A DNA stretch of 64,000 bases, from positions 62,896,547 to 62,960,546 of the forward strand of contig CM060194.1 of the NCBI GenBank assembly GCA_030549335.1. The letters run 5' to 3'. The position numbers were made by a program, and so were the translations under genes. Position 1 is the first letter of the stretch; the number at the start of each line of letters is the position of its first letter. The notes beneath the pieces are model-generated. The model saw only the letters and a list, made by a program, of their open reading frames with translations, ran no database searches and was not told where the DNA came from. Positions 51,560-63,967 of the stretch are shown in pieces. This DNA comes from Pontederia crassipes. Lineage: Eukaryota > Streptophyta > Magnoliopsida > Commelinales > Pontederiaceae.

Positions 51560-51850
51560 TTTTAAGAATTTTCAAATATCATTTTCGTCCTTAGTCGCTT
51601 TTTAAAATAAAAACGTATTTTTAAAAATAATTAAGATTGATAAAAAAATATTATTTAATAATGATATTTTATGCAATATTATGCTGATAATATTTTTTCT
51701 TATATTAAAGAAGTAATAAAATTGATATTTCAAATAATAATAACTTAACAAAATTTTGGATGAAAGTTAACGTAACAAATTACGATAAGTTCAAAGATTA
51801 AAATTTGTAAATGTACAATTTAAGGTGTTATCACGTCGACAAAAATTAGA
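51560..51850. repeat. AT-rich dispersed repeat, copy 2
   Basis: Contains TTTCGTCCTTAGTCGCTTTT, GCAATATTATGCTGATAATA, AACTTAACAAAATTTTGG and ATTAAAATTTGTAAATGTAC. The order of blocks is the same as in copy 3. Confidence 0.45.
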
Positions 51851-54198
51851 GAAAATTCAAATTGGTGTGGATCGTCCCGATGTGTAGTCACTTCTAATTA
51901 AAATTAAATAGTGTACAATAAAAAGTTAGGTGCAACTAATCATTCTCGCAATTTTTTCTTTAATTATATATATAATTATATATATGTGTAGTCACGTTCT
52001 ATTTATTTTTTCTTGCATCTTTACTTTCCTGATATTAGGTAATTAGGTATTATTATTTTACGAGGTAATTAGGTATTATTATTTCACAGTAATGATATCA
52101 AATAACCTCGTTTTTTGTACTATTGTCATCGAGATTCGAGAGTATAAAAAATGCATAAACTAAATTTTAATTGTACCCAGTTATTCTAATTAGGAAAAAA
52201 TAAACGCGCCATGTCATTTTGGTGATTGTCAAATCAAGTGATCGTCCCACGGCCAATGTTAACATGACATCTTTTTAGGATTATTTTATCGTTTTACCCC
52301 TCAAATTATCTTTTTATATTAAATTATAAAATTATAAATTTTAATCTTGAATTTAATACTTAGTTTCTTTTGTTAACTTCTATTGAAATTTTGTGAAGTT
52401 TTTTTTTTATAATAATTAACGATGGTAGTTTTACACTTACTTTTTATATAAAATTTTTTAAGACATAACAATGTGACACAATATTTCAATATTGTTAACA
52501 TTGGATTGTTGAATAATACTTCTAAATAAAATGTTTTATCATTTTTCAAAAAGCAAAAACATCTATAAACAAATTTATAATACCATTTTTTATGCATTAT
52601 TTGATAATAAACACTATTAGTGCCAATTAGCAAGTTCAAATGGGAAATTCACAACATACATTTTATTTATACTCAATTATGTGATTTATAATTATAATTA
52701 TAATAAGATAAATATACAAGAAAATAAATGGGGGCATGCATTTGCACATTAACAAATAAAAAATATATATTGTGATATATACAAATAAAAAAAAGAGAAA
52801 TAGTTTTAAAATATAAATCAATAAGTATTATTGTGATCATCTTTTTTTTTACATTGACTCCATTCTTTCATATGAGATATTTTTCATAATATATGTTTTA
52901 CACTTACCATAGCTTGCTATTTTTTTTCTTTTCACAATTTTGAATATGATGGTATAATAATTGACACATCATTATTTGGATTAGGAACGACACCGATAAC
53001 TTTTTAAACTCATAGAATTATTATCTCGTAGTTTGGTTAAAATCTTAAAACTATTAAGAACGAGGTAGAAGAAACAAGTCCACAAGCAAGAGTAAAGACT
53101 ACGTTGTGACACTTGGCAAACCCTTACTCTCACGCACAACACACCTCACACCAACCATACACATTAAAAAATAAAAACACAATAATCAGTCGTCTATATT
53201 TTTCTTTTATGAAAAACTATTAATCAGATTCAGACATTGATCTATTTTTTAAAATTCATTTTGAAAATTCGAATTCTGAAAATATAGTTAGGTGGCACCT
53301 ATTTTGTGAATTTATCATTTGTTTTCGGAAGTCCCAATCAGGCTTTGATTGGCTTACAAAATTCAGGAAAAAATGTTGATATATATATTTTTTGTAATAT
53401 AAATCTTAATATAAAACGAAAAATCTAGTTCAACCAAATATAACATATTTCTTTTTCAATAATTGCTCGTTTTTTTTCTGAAACTCAATAATACGCCGCC
53501 TTACAAAATTTCATGGTTTCTATTCATTTTGAATAAATCTCTAGAATGCATACTGATGAGCTTATTATAGAATATAACAAATAAATTTAATATTCGATAT
53601 CTCATGTTTACTAATTTCATCCCACAGGATATGGATTAAGAGAAAATGGACCTGTGAGGTGTTTTGTGTATGGTGTATTAAAATTTCTTTAATTGTTCAT
53701 CTGCAAGTCTTTTTTTTTGTTATACCCGATATTTATACTTATACAAGCTAAATATTTTTTCAATAAAATGAAAATTTTAAAAACTTAAACCAAATAAACT
53801 TATATCTCTAAACGTTGTAATTTTTAATCATCTAATCTAATATTTTTCGAAAATTAATGAAAATGTAAGTATGCGGCACATAAAATAAGTCTTGCATCTT
53901 TTATCCTTTTTTTTTGCATCTCTCATCAATTATACTTTTAAAAGTTCTTGAGGAGAATTTATTGCAGGGTCGAAATTATTAAAAATCTCACAAATTATAT
54001 TCGACATTTTCGAATTTTATAAAAAATTAAAATAAAAAATCTATGTAAGAAGTACCAAGGCAATTTTTATTTACACCCTTTATTAATTTTTGGTTTTTTA
54101 CGAAAAAAGTACACTTAAATATAAAAGAGCGGATAAAAATGTAAAAAAAACAGAAAAAAAGAAGGCAGAGGAGCTGAGACGAACCGTCCCCACCGCTC

Positions 54199-57100
54199 AT
54201 GGCGTCGTCGCCGCCGCTGTGCTTCTTCGTTTCCGCCGCCGCAGCGCTGCACAAGAAGGGCGCCGAGATGAGGCCTTCTGCGCTCCTCTCGTCTCACTCC
54301 GTCGCTCCACCTCGCCCTCGAGCTCGTACTCCCTTTTCACTCCCAATCAGGTTCGAGCAAACCCAAGAGAAATCTCTCATCTTGCTCTCGTTCTCGCAGT
54401 CATTCACCTCATGGTTTCTCCTCTCTTAGATACTTTGATGTCCCAGTGCTGGATTGGTTTTGGTTATCAGAATTCTTCTTTGACATGTGCAAAATCTCTT
54501 TTTTATCGCAGAATTATTTGGCATTGTTGCATTTTATACCTACCTGGACTAAATACAACGATTTAAATAGTAGAGGTTTTGTATGGGAACAAAACAGTTC
54601 AATACGACATCTTTTGGCTCACTCTTTGGTGTCTTTGTCTACTAGGACAAGAGTAGGATGTGCTTATGCCGCGGCCGGAGTCGCAGAAGATTCCTCTTCT
54701 GTTCCTATCGACGTCGTTGCAAACGTGAAGACAGAAAGGGTATGGCTGTAGAATGGTTCAACTGTTATCTTCTTTTTGACTTTGGCAGGTATAATTTTTC
54801 ACAAACTGGTGTGTCTCTGGATAGATTGTTGTTCTTGGGGGCAGCGGGTTTGTGGGTTCCGCCATCTGCAAAGCTGCAGTGTCCAAGGGCATTGAAGTTG
54901 TCAGCTTAAGCAGGTGCATTGAAAATTTGAAGTTTTTTTTTGGCTAATATGGCTTCCTCATTTTATTTGGTTTCAAGAAATTTTCACCACTTCTGACATT
55001 TGCAGATCGTTACAGGTCCGGGAGGCCTTCGTACTCCGATCCCTGGGTTGACCAAGTCAGCTGGGTAGCAGGCATGGCTCTGCATTATGATTTCATATGC
55101 TTTCTTTGTTTGCTGTCTTGTGGATCATTGATGCATTGCAAATGGATATTTTTCTCTCCCGCAGAAAAGGTTCACATAATTGACTGCTCTGGAACCCCTA
55201 CCTACATTAACCTACAATTACTACCCAAAAAGTATAGAAAGGATCATTGAGCTTTGTGGGTCCTTTACGTGGATAAAAGGACACCTCAACCTCCACTTCA
55301 TTGTTCCTCAATGACCCATTGCCCATTTGTAGAGCAGTTGAGTGGATGATTCTTAAATGATGATCATAGGTTTAAATCATATTTTGTTGACCACACATGA
55401 TTTCTTGTCTCGTTCAACCTTTTGGTAATTCATTCAAAAGCTTCTACATTCCTCATGAGATCTAGTTTTGTTATCAATTGCGAATCTCATAAAATTGAAC
55501 ATAGATAGATAGTGAAAGACCAACATGATCCTTATGCTTTGGCTAGCAGTACCCACGGTTAATATTTTTACTCGTAGACAAAAAAAATGAACTACAATTG
55601 GGTTTGTCATATTCGTGTCGAAGAAGAAAAAGTGAATATGTTTCAAAAAAAAAAAAGAAAAAGCGAATAACATATTATTTTATCAAGGATGACATTCTTT
55701 TGTGATCTAAGTCATGTTTATTTTTTAAGTAGTAAACTCATCCTTTTATCCTCATTTATTCTTCTTTGACATATCTTTTATTAGTAATTGCCTTTTGTCC
55801 TTTTCACTATCAATGATTTATGGCTTTGTGTGTTTCTTTTTATATTGAAGAACTCTAATATTTCTCTTTGATTCATGATGGCTTTGTTTACTGAATTGTC
55901 TGATTGTTTCATGAGATCCTTAGAAAGTCTGACATCTGGATGGCTACATGTAGGAGATGTCTTTTATGCAAGATGGGATGAAGTATTGGTTGGAGCCACT
56001 GCTGTTGTTTCAACCCTTGGAGGCTTCGGGAATGAGGAACAGATGAAGAAAATAAATGGCGAGGCCAATGTTGTGGCAGTTAATTCTTCAAAGGACTTTG
56101 GTAATATTGCATTATAATTTGATATATCATTAACTAGGAGAGAAATATTTATTGTGGGAACTAATTGTGCTCTTTAATGCCTGTATCCACCTGTTTCTCC
56201 TTTTCGGATTAGGCACATCTCCCTTTCCGAAGTCCTATGAGTTACGAGAATATGAATTCAGGTTTGGAGAGAACATCTAAGTTAACAAGAAAAGTAATTT
56301 ACGCTATTGTGATAACAAGATGATAACAAGCTTGTCTGGGAGGATTGAATACTCGATTGTGATGATGTGACACAATCTGGTTCCCAAGCAATTATATTGT
56401 CACGGAATAAATTGTAGACAGTATTGGGTTGCCCGACTAAGTCAATATAAAGTTCCGACACAGTAAGGCTGGTTAAGCCATTATGGTTGATCTATTAAGA
56501 ATTAACATAAAATATGTAAGGCCCATGGTCTTCTATAATTCTTTAAGGATAGAATGAGATTGAAAATTCGCAGCTCAGCCCATTTTGGCTGAGACCCAAC
56601 CTAACAAAAAGGATAAATGACCAATATCATATATCCTAATTTGCGGAACCGACATTTCTAAATAGCTAAGAATAGCACCACAATATAACCTTAAGTGGCC
56701 TTGTAATCCATATAAAAGCTATGCCTAAAATAATCCTTATAAAGTTCACCTGTATGAAGCTGACTTAGGCTCAAAACCTTAAGTGAACCTCTCTTGTGTT
56801 CTTGCCCCTGTTTATCCCCAAAATTGGGTAAAACTAAAGTGATATTAAAGCTATTAGAGTATAGCTTTAAAAAAATATTTCGGATCGCAATATTAGGGTC
56901 TGAGACCTCTGGGTCTCCCTCTAGTTTATGCCCCCTTGGAACAACTGCTGGGGTATCTCACAATTTCAATCAATGACCTGATGAGCCATTATGTGGCCGT
57001 CCATGATTGCATGTGAGCACTTGAGAGCATTTCATGATTCCATGTTTGGTCATGTGAATGAATAAACAAGGGAGGTATTACATATTAATATTCTATATCT

Positions 57101-58864
57101 TTTGATTTTTTTTGGCTCGCCTATTACAATATCTCCAGGAAAATGATATAATAAGCTCATATACATATTTATCCATCAAGCTTTCCTCCGCAAAATCATA
57201 TGTATGTAGGCAGTTAAAGGGTCGACCAATTCCAGTTACCTGTATCAGACTTATTGCAAGTTCATGGGTATTCCTTGGATCTGGTCATGGGGATAACTCC
57301 GGGAAGATTTGCCAACGAAGATGGCTTAAGAACTTTCACTGCTTCTAAAGATGGAATTAACTTCAAAAAATGTGTGATCCTGATTGAAGCAAAGATATTG
57401 CAGACACCAGAATTGATCTCTGTCAGCAGGCAGACAGTAATTTACAACGAACAACAAATGAAAAAGCATGCCAGAAATATCCAACGCATTCCATTTTCAC
57501 CCTTTTTATGTACCATTTCCCTTTAAATAGATGCCAAACATTCTCTGGTAACCAAGAAACTTGATTTTTAGGTAAACAAAAAAGCATCTAGTGTATGGAG
57601 GTGTAAGCTTTGTTTGAATTCTTGGAAAGGACTCAACTTTGTATTAAAATTCGAAATTCAGTGAGTTTCAGGAGTTAATGAATACCAGATAAAGAAAACC
57701 AGAAAAAGGTGATGAAAGAATTTGCACTGTGAAAAAGGTAGATATTGCATCGTTTAAAAAAAAAGGGTAGATATTGCAAGGATGCTGAAAACTCCGCCTA
57801 TATTTTATAGCCGGTCCCAAGCCCGGATAAAGGAGGAGGGTTGTGTTAGGCCCCGACAGCCAACATAAAATCTTGTCGAATCTTATGAACATGGATCAAC
57901 GAAGGCGTCGTATGATCCATGTAGCCGACCCCACCTAGTGGGATAAGGCTTTGTTGTTGTTGTTGTATTGCAAGGATGCTGAAAAGTAGAAATCATTATG
58001 CTTTAGTATGTACAAATGGAATAATTGTCTTGAACTCAATAGTTATATTACAGGGCATTTGTGCTTGTTAACTGATTCCCTTCTCTTGATTCATAAGCTG
58101 TCCTTTAAATAGATATTTGTTCACATTTATAAATTGATTCGGAAGCTGTTCAAGCCTTCTGTTTCAAGTTGAATTTAATAGTTTTGCTTCAAATGTTCTT
58201 TCTGTTGTGGTAATTGTCAGTGCATTTCAATTCACTATTCAAGTTTCCATTGTTGTACGTTGTGTAGGAGTGCCGAAGTTTATTCTGATATCTGTGCATG
58301 ATTACAATCTTCCATCCTTCGCTCTGTCCTCGGGGTACTTCACAGGGAAGAGACGTGCAGAATCCGAGGTCCTCTCCAAATACCCAAGATCAGGTTATTT
58401 TTATTTGACAGGATGAAAAAAGATGCACTCATTTCATACACATTTCTTGTATCTTTCATGCATGCCCTTCAACCCAATATGATGGGAACCCTGTGCATGC
58501 TGACGACACTCGCCATCCTCTTTGTCTCAGTATGTTCTATCCAAATGGGCCTCTCTAACTTGAGCATTTGTTCTGATGGACAGGAGTAGTATTAAGGCCT
58601 GGTTTTATCTACGGAAAACGAAAAACATATGGTTATGATTTGCCACTTGATCTGATTGGCGAACCACTGGAGAAACTTCTTCTTACTGTAGAGAATTTCA
58701 CAAGACCTTTGAAGTCACTACCTGCTTCCGATCTTGTTTTGGCACCTCCTGTGAATGTGGATGATGTGGCCTATGCAGTGATCGACGCAGTCATAGATGA
58801 CGACGTTTTTGGTGTTTTCACAATTGAGCAAATCAAAGAAGCTGCAGCTAAAGTGAGATCATGA
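54199..58864 (+). CDS. plastid Rossmann-fold NAD(P)-binding protein, At1g32220-like (plastoglobule type), seven exons
   Basis: Exons 54199-54350, 54646-54739, 54825-54913, 55016-55071, 55954-56100, 58268-58393 and 58584-58864 join in frame to 314 residues. The N-terminal 70 or so residues are Ala/Ser/Arg-rich with few acids, a likely chloroplast transit peptide. The dinucleotide loop GGSGFVGSAI is at about 87-96. Family blocks follow: SGRPSYSDPWVDQVSWVAGD, ATAVVSTLGGFGNEEQM, KFILISVHDYNLP, GYFTGKRRAE, LRPGFIYGKR and LAPPVNVDDVA. It belongs to the atypical SDR group of At1g32220, found in plastoglobule proteomes and related to NDUFA9-like proteins; the reaction is not established. Intron 4 must be spliced as GC-AG (GCAG|GCATGG). 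Intron 5 (2.2 kb) carries a SINE and probably older repeats. Confidence 0.9.
55072..55953 (+). other. GC-AG intron in the At1g32220-like gene
   Basis: Joining GTA GCA G with GA GAT GTC restores the conserved WVAGDVFY segment. This needs a GC donor (CAG|GCATGG) and the acceptor ATGTAG. The nearest GT donor, nine bases upstream, would remove Val-Ala and shift the frame. GC-AG introns are about one percent of plant introns. Confidence 0.75.
57792..57966 (+). mobile_element. Au-type SINE with 19-bp target-site duplication
   Basis: The 175-bp insert contains GCCGGTCCCAAGCCCGGAT, GGAGGAGGGTTGTGTTAGG, CATGTAGCCGACCCCAC, GGGATAAGGCTT and a (TTG)n tail. It is bounded by perfect 19-base direct repeats ATTGCAAGGATGCTGAAAA (57773-57791 and 57967-57985). 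The intact duplication points to a fairly recent insertion, in intron 5 of the At1g32220-like gene. Confidence 0.88.
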
Positions 58865-61024
58865 AGTCAAAAAAATTTATGAGATGTTTGCAATATTTTC
58901 CCCAGTTGACCAAATTTAAGAAGCTGTGGTTAAAGATAAGTCATGAACTTGATTGAGGTGTTAGGGACACAGGCAAGCAGCTTCACTGTTTTTTCATATG
59001 TTTGTTTGTTCAGGCTCTTGGTGCTCTAAAATAACTTGCCATTTCAGGCTAACATCTTGCACTTTGTGATCGAGTACTGTTTATTGAAACAAGTTTTTTT
59101 GGTTTCTTTTTTTTCTGTGTACCATTGAAATGTGTTAGTAATTAAATTGGAAATAAAATATGAATTGTTTTTGTCGATCATTTCATCTTCAATCGGCTAA
59201 CTACTGAAGTTCATACTTGATTCTACAAGTTCAATAGTTGGTTGCACTATTAAAGACCCAACCAAGACTATAGATTAAATTCTTATATCTTATCATTTAT
59301 CTTAAACAGACATTATATATGTCGAAAATCTAAATGTTATATATGTTTCAGGAAGACTTATGAATGCATCTTTTTCAACGTATGATATCGCAAGCGTTGG
59401 GCTATTCGTTCTTTTGTTTTTTTACAAAATCTATAACAGATTCGGTCCAGCTAGAAGTACTTGAACATTGTAACCACTAACAGGCCCTTCAGTTGAGGGA
59501 TAAAGCCCAAAGTAAGATCTTGTGCTGACAAAAAAAAATTTCGTTGTGCTATTTGTTCTATAATTATATACTATTCGTTGTGCCGACAAAAAAAACTCTA
59601 AGACCCATTTGGATGCCAAAAAGTTAGTCTCCGCGTATTATATGTATTCCACTCATTTTGAAGATTATCATAATATTGAAAATAATCGGCCGATAAGATT
59701 AATATACATTGTAAATTGTGCCTGTGTTATCTCTCAATAATTTTAATATGTTTTGCATTTGGTTGTATTTCACAGATTATTTATTTAATTCAATATATAT
59801 TTCGCAACCAAACAACGTCTAAAGAGCAGTTTGGTTGATGGATAAAAGCTGAAATATCTTGATATTTCGAATAATATAATCAAACACGATGCATAATAGA
59901 ATTAAATTAGTCAAACTTTATTTTTTATAAAATTATTTAAAAAATCATGAAATCATTACAAATAACTCTGTTTGAAAAAAATCTCTATTCTTCTAAAACA
60001 TGAAAATAAAGATATTCTGTTTCTTTTTTTATTTTTTTACCATTTTTCACTTTTCATTATTTAACTATATAGTAAAATATAATAATAATAATAATAATTA
60101 TAAATGTAAACTATGTATAATAAAATAATTTAATTATAAAATATGAAATTTATTTCTATTCAATCAAATAAGAGGTAGAATAAAAATATAATTGAAATAT
60201 TATATTATTTAAAATAAAAATTAATATTCTTTAAAAGATATTCTCCAACCAAACGATCGCAATTTCACTTTATCATGGTAGGTGAAATTCATTATCGTCA
60301 TCTTTTAATTTTTTTAGTAGTCCTCTCTTAAAAATATTTTTAAAAGATGATGAAAATTTTCAGTTATTTGCCTTTCTTTATTCGAGTGATGATGATTGTT
60401 ATTTTATAGGATTTTTATTTTATTGAGATAAGATAAATTGATATTTCTGTAATTGGCTAATGCTTATTAAATACATAGGAATACTTTGTTTAACCACATT
60501 GTCGGTTGTTTATTACTTTTACAATATTTAAGAGCATCAAATATTTATTTCTATTTTTTGTCGGTGACGCCGAATGGGGTTCATCTTGCTACGACCAACA
60601 ATTTTCATATTCCAGTAATTTCCATTTGTTGTGGATTCAGACCAATAATAAATATTATTAATATATGAGCTGCGCTAAGATGGAAACGCAACCGGTGCCG
60701 AAGCTTTGTATGACAGAAAACAATCAACGATTGAAGAAAGATGATAACTTTTTCGGGTGGGGGGGGAGGGGGAGAGAGAGAGAGAAGGAAAATTCCATTG
60801 TTTTGGTGATAAGTTTCCAACATACTTTTTGAACTTTTGAAGGGGCAGAAGAAAGAAGAAAGAAAGAAAGAATAGTGTTGTGATTAGAGTTGTTCCCAAC
60901 TCATGCCGCCAACCAAAAGTGCAACGTGAGTCTCGAAAAAGGGGGTCCCGGGCTCGCCGCCATTCTGGCACGAGGCTGTCCGGACCAAAGACGGATTCTT
61001 TGCACTCCAAGAATACGCGTTTTG
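58865..61024. other. interval between the At1g32220-like and JAZ genes
   Basis: Contains a duplication of about 60 bases at 59,520-59,595 (GTGCTGACAAAAAAAA and GTGCCGACAAAAAAAA), two MITE-like elements, and GA/AAGA-rich simple sequence at 60,755-60,872. No gene recognised. Confidence 0.45.
59601..60260. mobile_element. two adjacent MITE-like elements
   Basis: 59,601-59,823 runs from AAGACCCATTTGGATGCC to GCAACCAAACAACGTCT. 59,824-60,260 runs from GAGCAGTTTGGTTGATGG to CCAACCAAACGATCGC. In each, the end is an imperfect inverted copy of the start (TTTGG-type termini). Both are AT-rich and non-coding. Boundaries are approximate. Confidence 0.45.
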
Positions 61025-61030
61025 CACGTG
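61025..61030. promoter_or_regulatory. G-box (CACGTG) in the JAZ promoter
   Basis: Perfect CACGTG about 220 bases upstream of the JAZ ATG and about 90 bases upstream of the likely TATA box. MYC2-type factors bind G-boxes in JAZ promoters, the known negative-feedback loop. A second CACGTG lies downstream of the gene at 62445-62450. Confidence 0.6.
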
Positions 61031-61116
61031 TTCCTTATTCTTCTCATGTTCCTTCCCCTTAGATCCTACCAAATCCACCCCACTGCTCTGTCGGCCCCCT
61101 TCCCCCCTCCATCGTA

Positions 61117-61129
61117 CATATATATATTA
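61117..61129 (+). promoter_or_regulatory. likely TATA box of the JAZ gene
   Basis: CATATATATATTA lies about 120 bases upstream of the ATG, followed by a pyrimidine-rich stretch (CAACTCCTCCCCGTTC) suitable for a start site. Confidence 0.5.
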
Positions 61130-61247
61130 CGACCGCTTCGGCCTTTTGACACAACTCCTCCCCGTTCTTAGCTCAACAGGAACATTTTTCCAATTTGCTT
61201 CACGAGAAGAAAAGAAGTAGCAGCAGCTGCAGAAGAAGAAGAAGAAG

Positions 61248-61917
61248 ATGCCGATGACGAGCGAGGATTTCGACACTGAGCTCCGGCTAAGCCTCGGCCA
61301 GAGCGCAGACGTCAGCCCGGCCGAGTCCATCTCGTCCAGCAGAAGCAGCGAAATCGACGGACCGTCCGGCAGCTCGGGGCACCGCTGCCCGCAGCAACAG
61401 CAGAAGCAGCAGCAGAATAAGAAGGTTACCATGTTCTACAATGGCCAGATTTGCGTCTGCGACGTCACAGAGGTTCAGGTACTTGGCCTCCTTCCATACC
61501 CTGTTATATTCTTCGGATTCCTCAAGAACAGGTCGCCCAGATCAATAAGAACCTGAGCGAACTAAGAAAAGAGATAGATTTCATCAATCAGCTAATAAGA
61601 TTCTGATTCATTTTAACTTTGAACAGGTCAAAGCGATCCTATCCATGGCGAGGAGAGAGATCGATGACACGATGTCGAAGAACAATTACCAGCAGCAGCA
61701 GCAGACGCCGCCGGCGCCGCCCATGGCGCAGCTGTCTCCGCCGCAGGCTGCGGCGCCCCCGTTGGTGGGTCTGTCCATGAAGAGATCGCTGCAGAGGTTC
61801 CTCCAGAAGAGGAAGAGCAGAATCGCCGCCATCTCTCCTTACAATCAGAAGAAGCAGACGCAGCAGCTCTCGCTGTTCCCAATCAACTCGTTGGACTTGA
61901 ATTCAGCTGCAAATTGA
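61248..61917 (+). CDS. JAZ/TIFY jasmonate-signalling repressor, JAZ7/JAZ8 (TIFY5) type
   Basis: Exons 61248-61478 and 61627-61917 join in phase 0 (GTTCAG|GTACTT to GAACAG|GTCAAA) to give 173 residues. An EAR motif, LRLSL, is at residues 12-16, and the TIFY/ZIM domain is at about 60-90 (TMFYNG core, then AILSMARRE). A Gln/Pro-rich linker separates these from the Jas motif at about 124-149 (SLQRFLQKRKSRIAAISPY). JAZ proteins bind MYC transcription factors through Jas and NINJA through TIFY. The JAZ7/8 group has its own EAR and can recruit TOPLESS directly. The degron part, usually LPIAR, reads PLVGLSMKR here, so COI1/jasmonate-dependent degradation should be weak, as known for JAZ8. An intron inside the TIFY domain is typical. 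A C-terminal SLDLN could be a second EAR-like element. Confidence 0.93.
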
Positions 61918-63931
61918 AGACTGGAGACGATCTGATCGCCGTTTCCTGAGGAAACGACACGCCCAGAAAAAGAAGAAAAAGCTCGCGATTTTGAGCGATC
62001 AAAATTGCCGAAATCTGTGTTGCCATTCAAAAATTACTGTGGACTCGTTTTGAATAGACTACGAAATGCAAAAAAAAAAATTGTTCAGTCTTCCGCATCC
62101 AAAGAAAGGAAAAAAGAAAGGGTGTAAAAGTTGGAATTTTTTTCTTAAAAAAAATCATTCAATTTGGTGACTCTTCGTGGCGTTCTCTAATAGCAGTTCA
62201 GTTCCTATTTGCTCTCTGCTTCCTGTGCATCTGTTCTGAGATTTCAGTCTGTGAACTTATAATTTGCAGGTTGATGTGGCAGATCGAACGCCAAGTTTTC
62301 ATTCAATTTATTTACCAACTAGAAACGTAACTTCTGGGATTTTACTCTGCAAATATGTTGATCTATCAGCTTTTTTTTTCAACATACATATTGCAAATTA
62401 TTCTGTATCTTCGTTTGAAACCTTCAGCAGCATATACACACCAACACGTGTTTTTTTTTTGGAATGAATGATAAAAAGAAAGAGATCACGCGGTTTCATG
62501 CGTAAATGTTTGACTTCTTTCTTGTCCACTATATGTGAAGTCAACTTGTTGCGGGTCGTTGCCGACGCAGCACCCGAAGATTTTTGCAACTAAGCTTGCA
62601 TTACCGCAAGGGAACATGCCGGAAATAAAGATTACTAATACTGTTACTAAGACTTATCTAGAGACAGATGTAAGTAAAAAACATAAAAATAAAAATTGAT
62701 CTGACCGACATAAAAAAAAATAAAAGTTTTTCAGAGTCGTAAAAAATGTATTATTTTTATATTTGAAAGTTTCTAATATAAGAATGTAATGTTTATGTCA
62801 TTATATAGGTAGAAAATTTATACAAATCATAAATAATAGTATTTTTTAGAATATATAATAATAGGGTTATTTCCTCCTACACCCTTGAAATATATATTTT
62901 TTTGACATTTAACTGTAAATTATAAATTTACAAATTTTAATTCTTGAACTTGTTCAAACCTGACAATTAATTCCTTCCGTTAAATATAATCGAAATTGCA
63001 CTACATTATTCTTTCAATAATTATGAAATGTTATTTGTGCCCTTAGTTTCTTATTACGATAAAAAAATATTTTAAAAATGAAAAATAATCAATATGGGTA
63101 AAAACATTGTAATAAAATTTTATCCAATATTATGCTTATATTAATATTTTATTTACAGTTTTTTCATATTAAAAAAGTAAAGATAAAAATGATATTCCAT
63201 AGCTATTAAACAAATCACTTAACAAAATTAAAATTAGAATTAACAAAAAAACATAAGTGCCAAACTTGAATTAGTTTAGGGACTAAAATTTGTAAATCTA
63301 TAATTTAAATTTAAATGTGAAAAAATTAGTTCTAAGGGTGTTAATACTTAATATCATGAATATAAAGTATATTAACATTGAGAGACTAAAAAACCCAAAA
63401 AATGGTAATATTCGAAAAATACAGAATGGTCTATTTAAATGAACCCATATTATTTTCCCTTCTAAGACCCATAATAATAAATATGGAAAATATGGAAAAA
63501 AAATCAATTCAGAATCTTATATTTTAGTTGGGGGATTAATGCATAGTGCATCTCAGCTTTAGATCCTTTGATCGACGTTTCAAATAAATGATGCACACAA
63601 GTAAAATATTGATTTGAAATGTGCCAACATACGCAGCAAAATAGAGGATGATCTTTTTAAGTAATACAAATTATTTTTTCACCCTAAAACTTGTAATAAA
63701 AAAATGCAAAATTATGAAGAAAAAAATGTTTCAAATCATATTGTTTTATTTCAGGAGTTGGTATGTTTGTGTCTTCATACTACAACTCATCCTGAAATAC
63801 CAATTAAACCTCCAATTTGTTAAGTATAAGTTTATAACCAAATGTAGGGCTTTGTGAGTGTTTCTGCAGGTCCTTTTTTTTATTTCCTTGTCCCAAAAAA
63901 TTGCTGGTTACGTTAGTTGAGGTTGGTCAAC
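61918..63931. other. 3' flank of the JAZ gene and AT-rich DNA
   Basis: No coding signal apart from the possible exon at the far right. Contains the third copy of the AT-rich dispersed repeat. Confidence 0.45.
62870..63340. repeat. AT-rich dispersed repeat, copy 3, with short inverted ends
   Basis: Contains TTGTGCCCTTAGTTTCTTAT, CCAATATTATGCTTATATTA, CACTTAACAAAATTAAAATT and ACTAAAATTTGTAAATC. The outer ends CTACACCCTTGAAA and CTAAGGGTGTTA are inverted, suggesting a MITE. Confidence 0.5.
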
Positions 63932-63967
63932 ATGGCGGCCAAAGCCTGGTGGGGGTCTTCACAGGAG
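63932..63967 (+). CDS. possible first exon of a gene cut off by the window edge
   Basis: An ATG in good context (TCAACATGGCGGCC) opens MAAKAWWGSSQE, ended by a possible GT donor (GAG|GTAGCC). Without splicing the frame stops six codons later. The MA(A/K) start and locally higher GC suit a coding exon, but the rest lies outside the window, so this is only a suggestion. Confidence 0.25.

Larger units (their letters stand above)
49799..54198. other. AT-rich intergenic interval between divergent genes
   Basis: The nucleosidase (-) and the At1g32220-like gene (+) are transcribed away from each other across this 4.4-kb gap. It holds two copies of an AT-rich dispersed repeat and an (AT)n run at 51,321-51,342; no genes were recognised. 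Confidence 0.45.

Noticed and set aside
56230..57000. Solo LTR in intron 5 of the At1g32220-like gene
   Set aside because: Sequence texture is LTR-like but no TG...CA ends with a 5-bp duplication could be placed.
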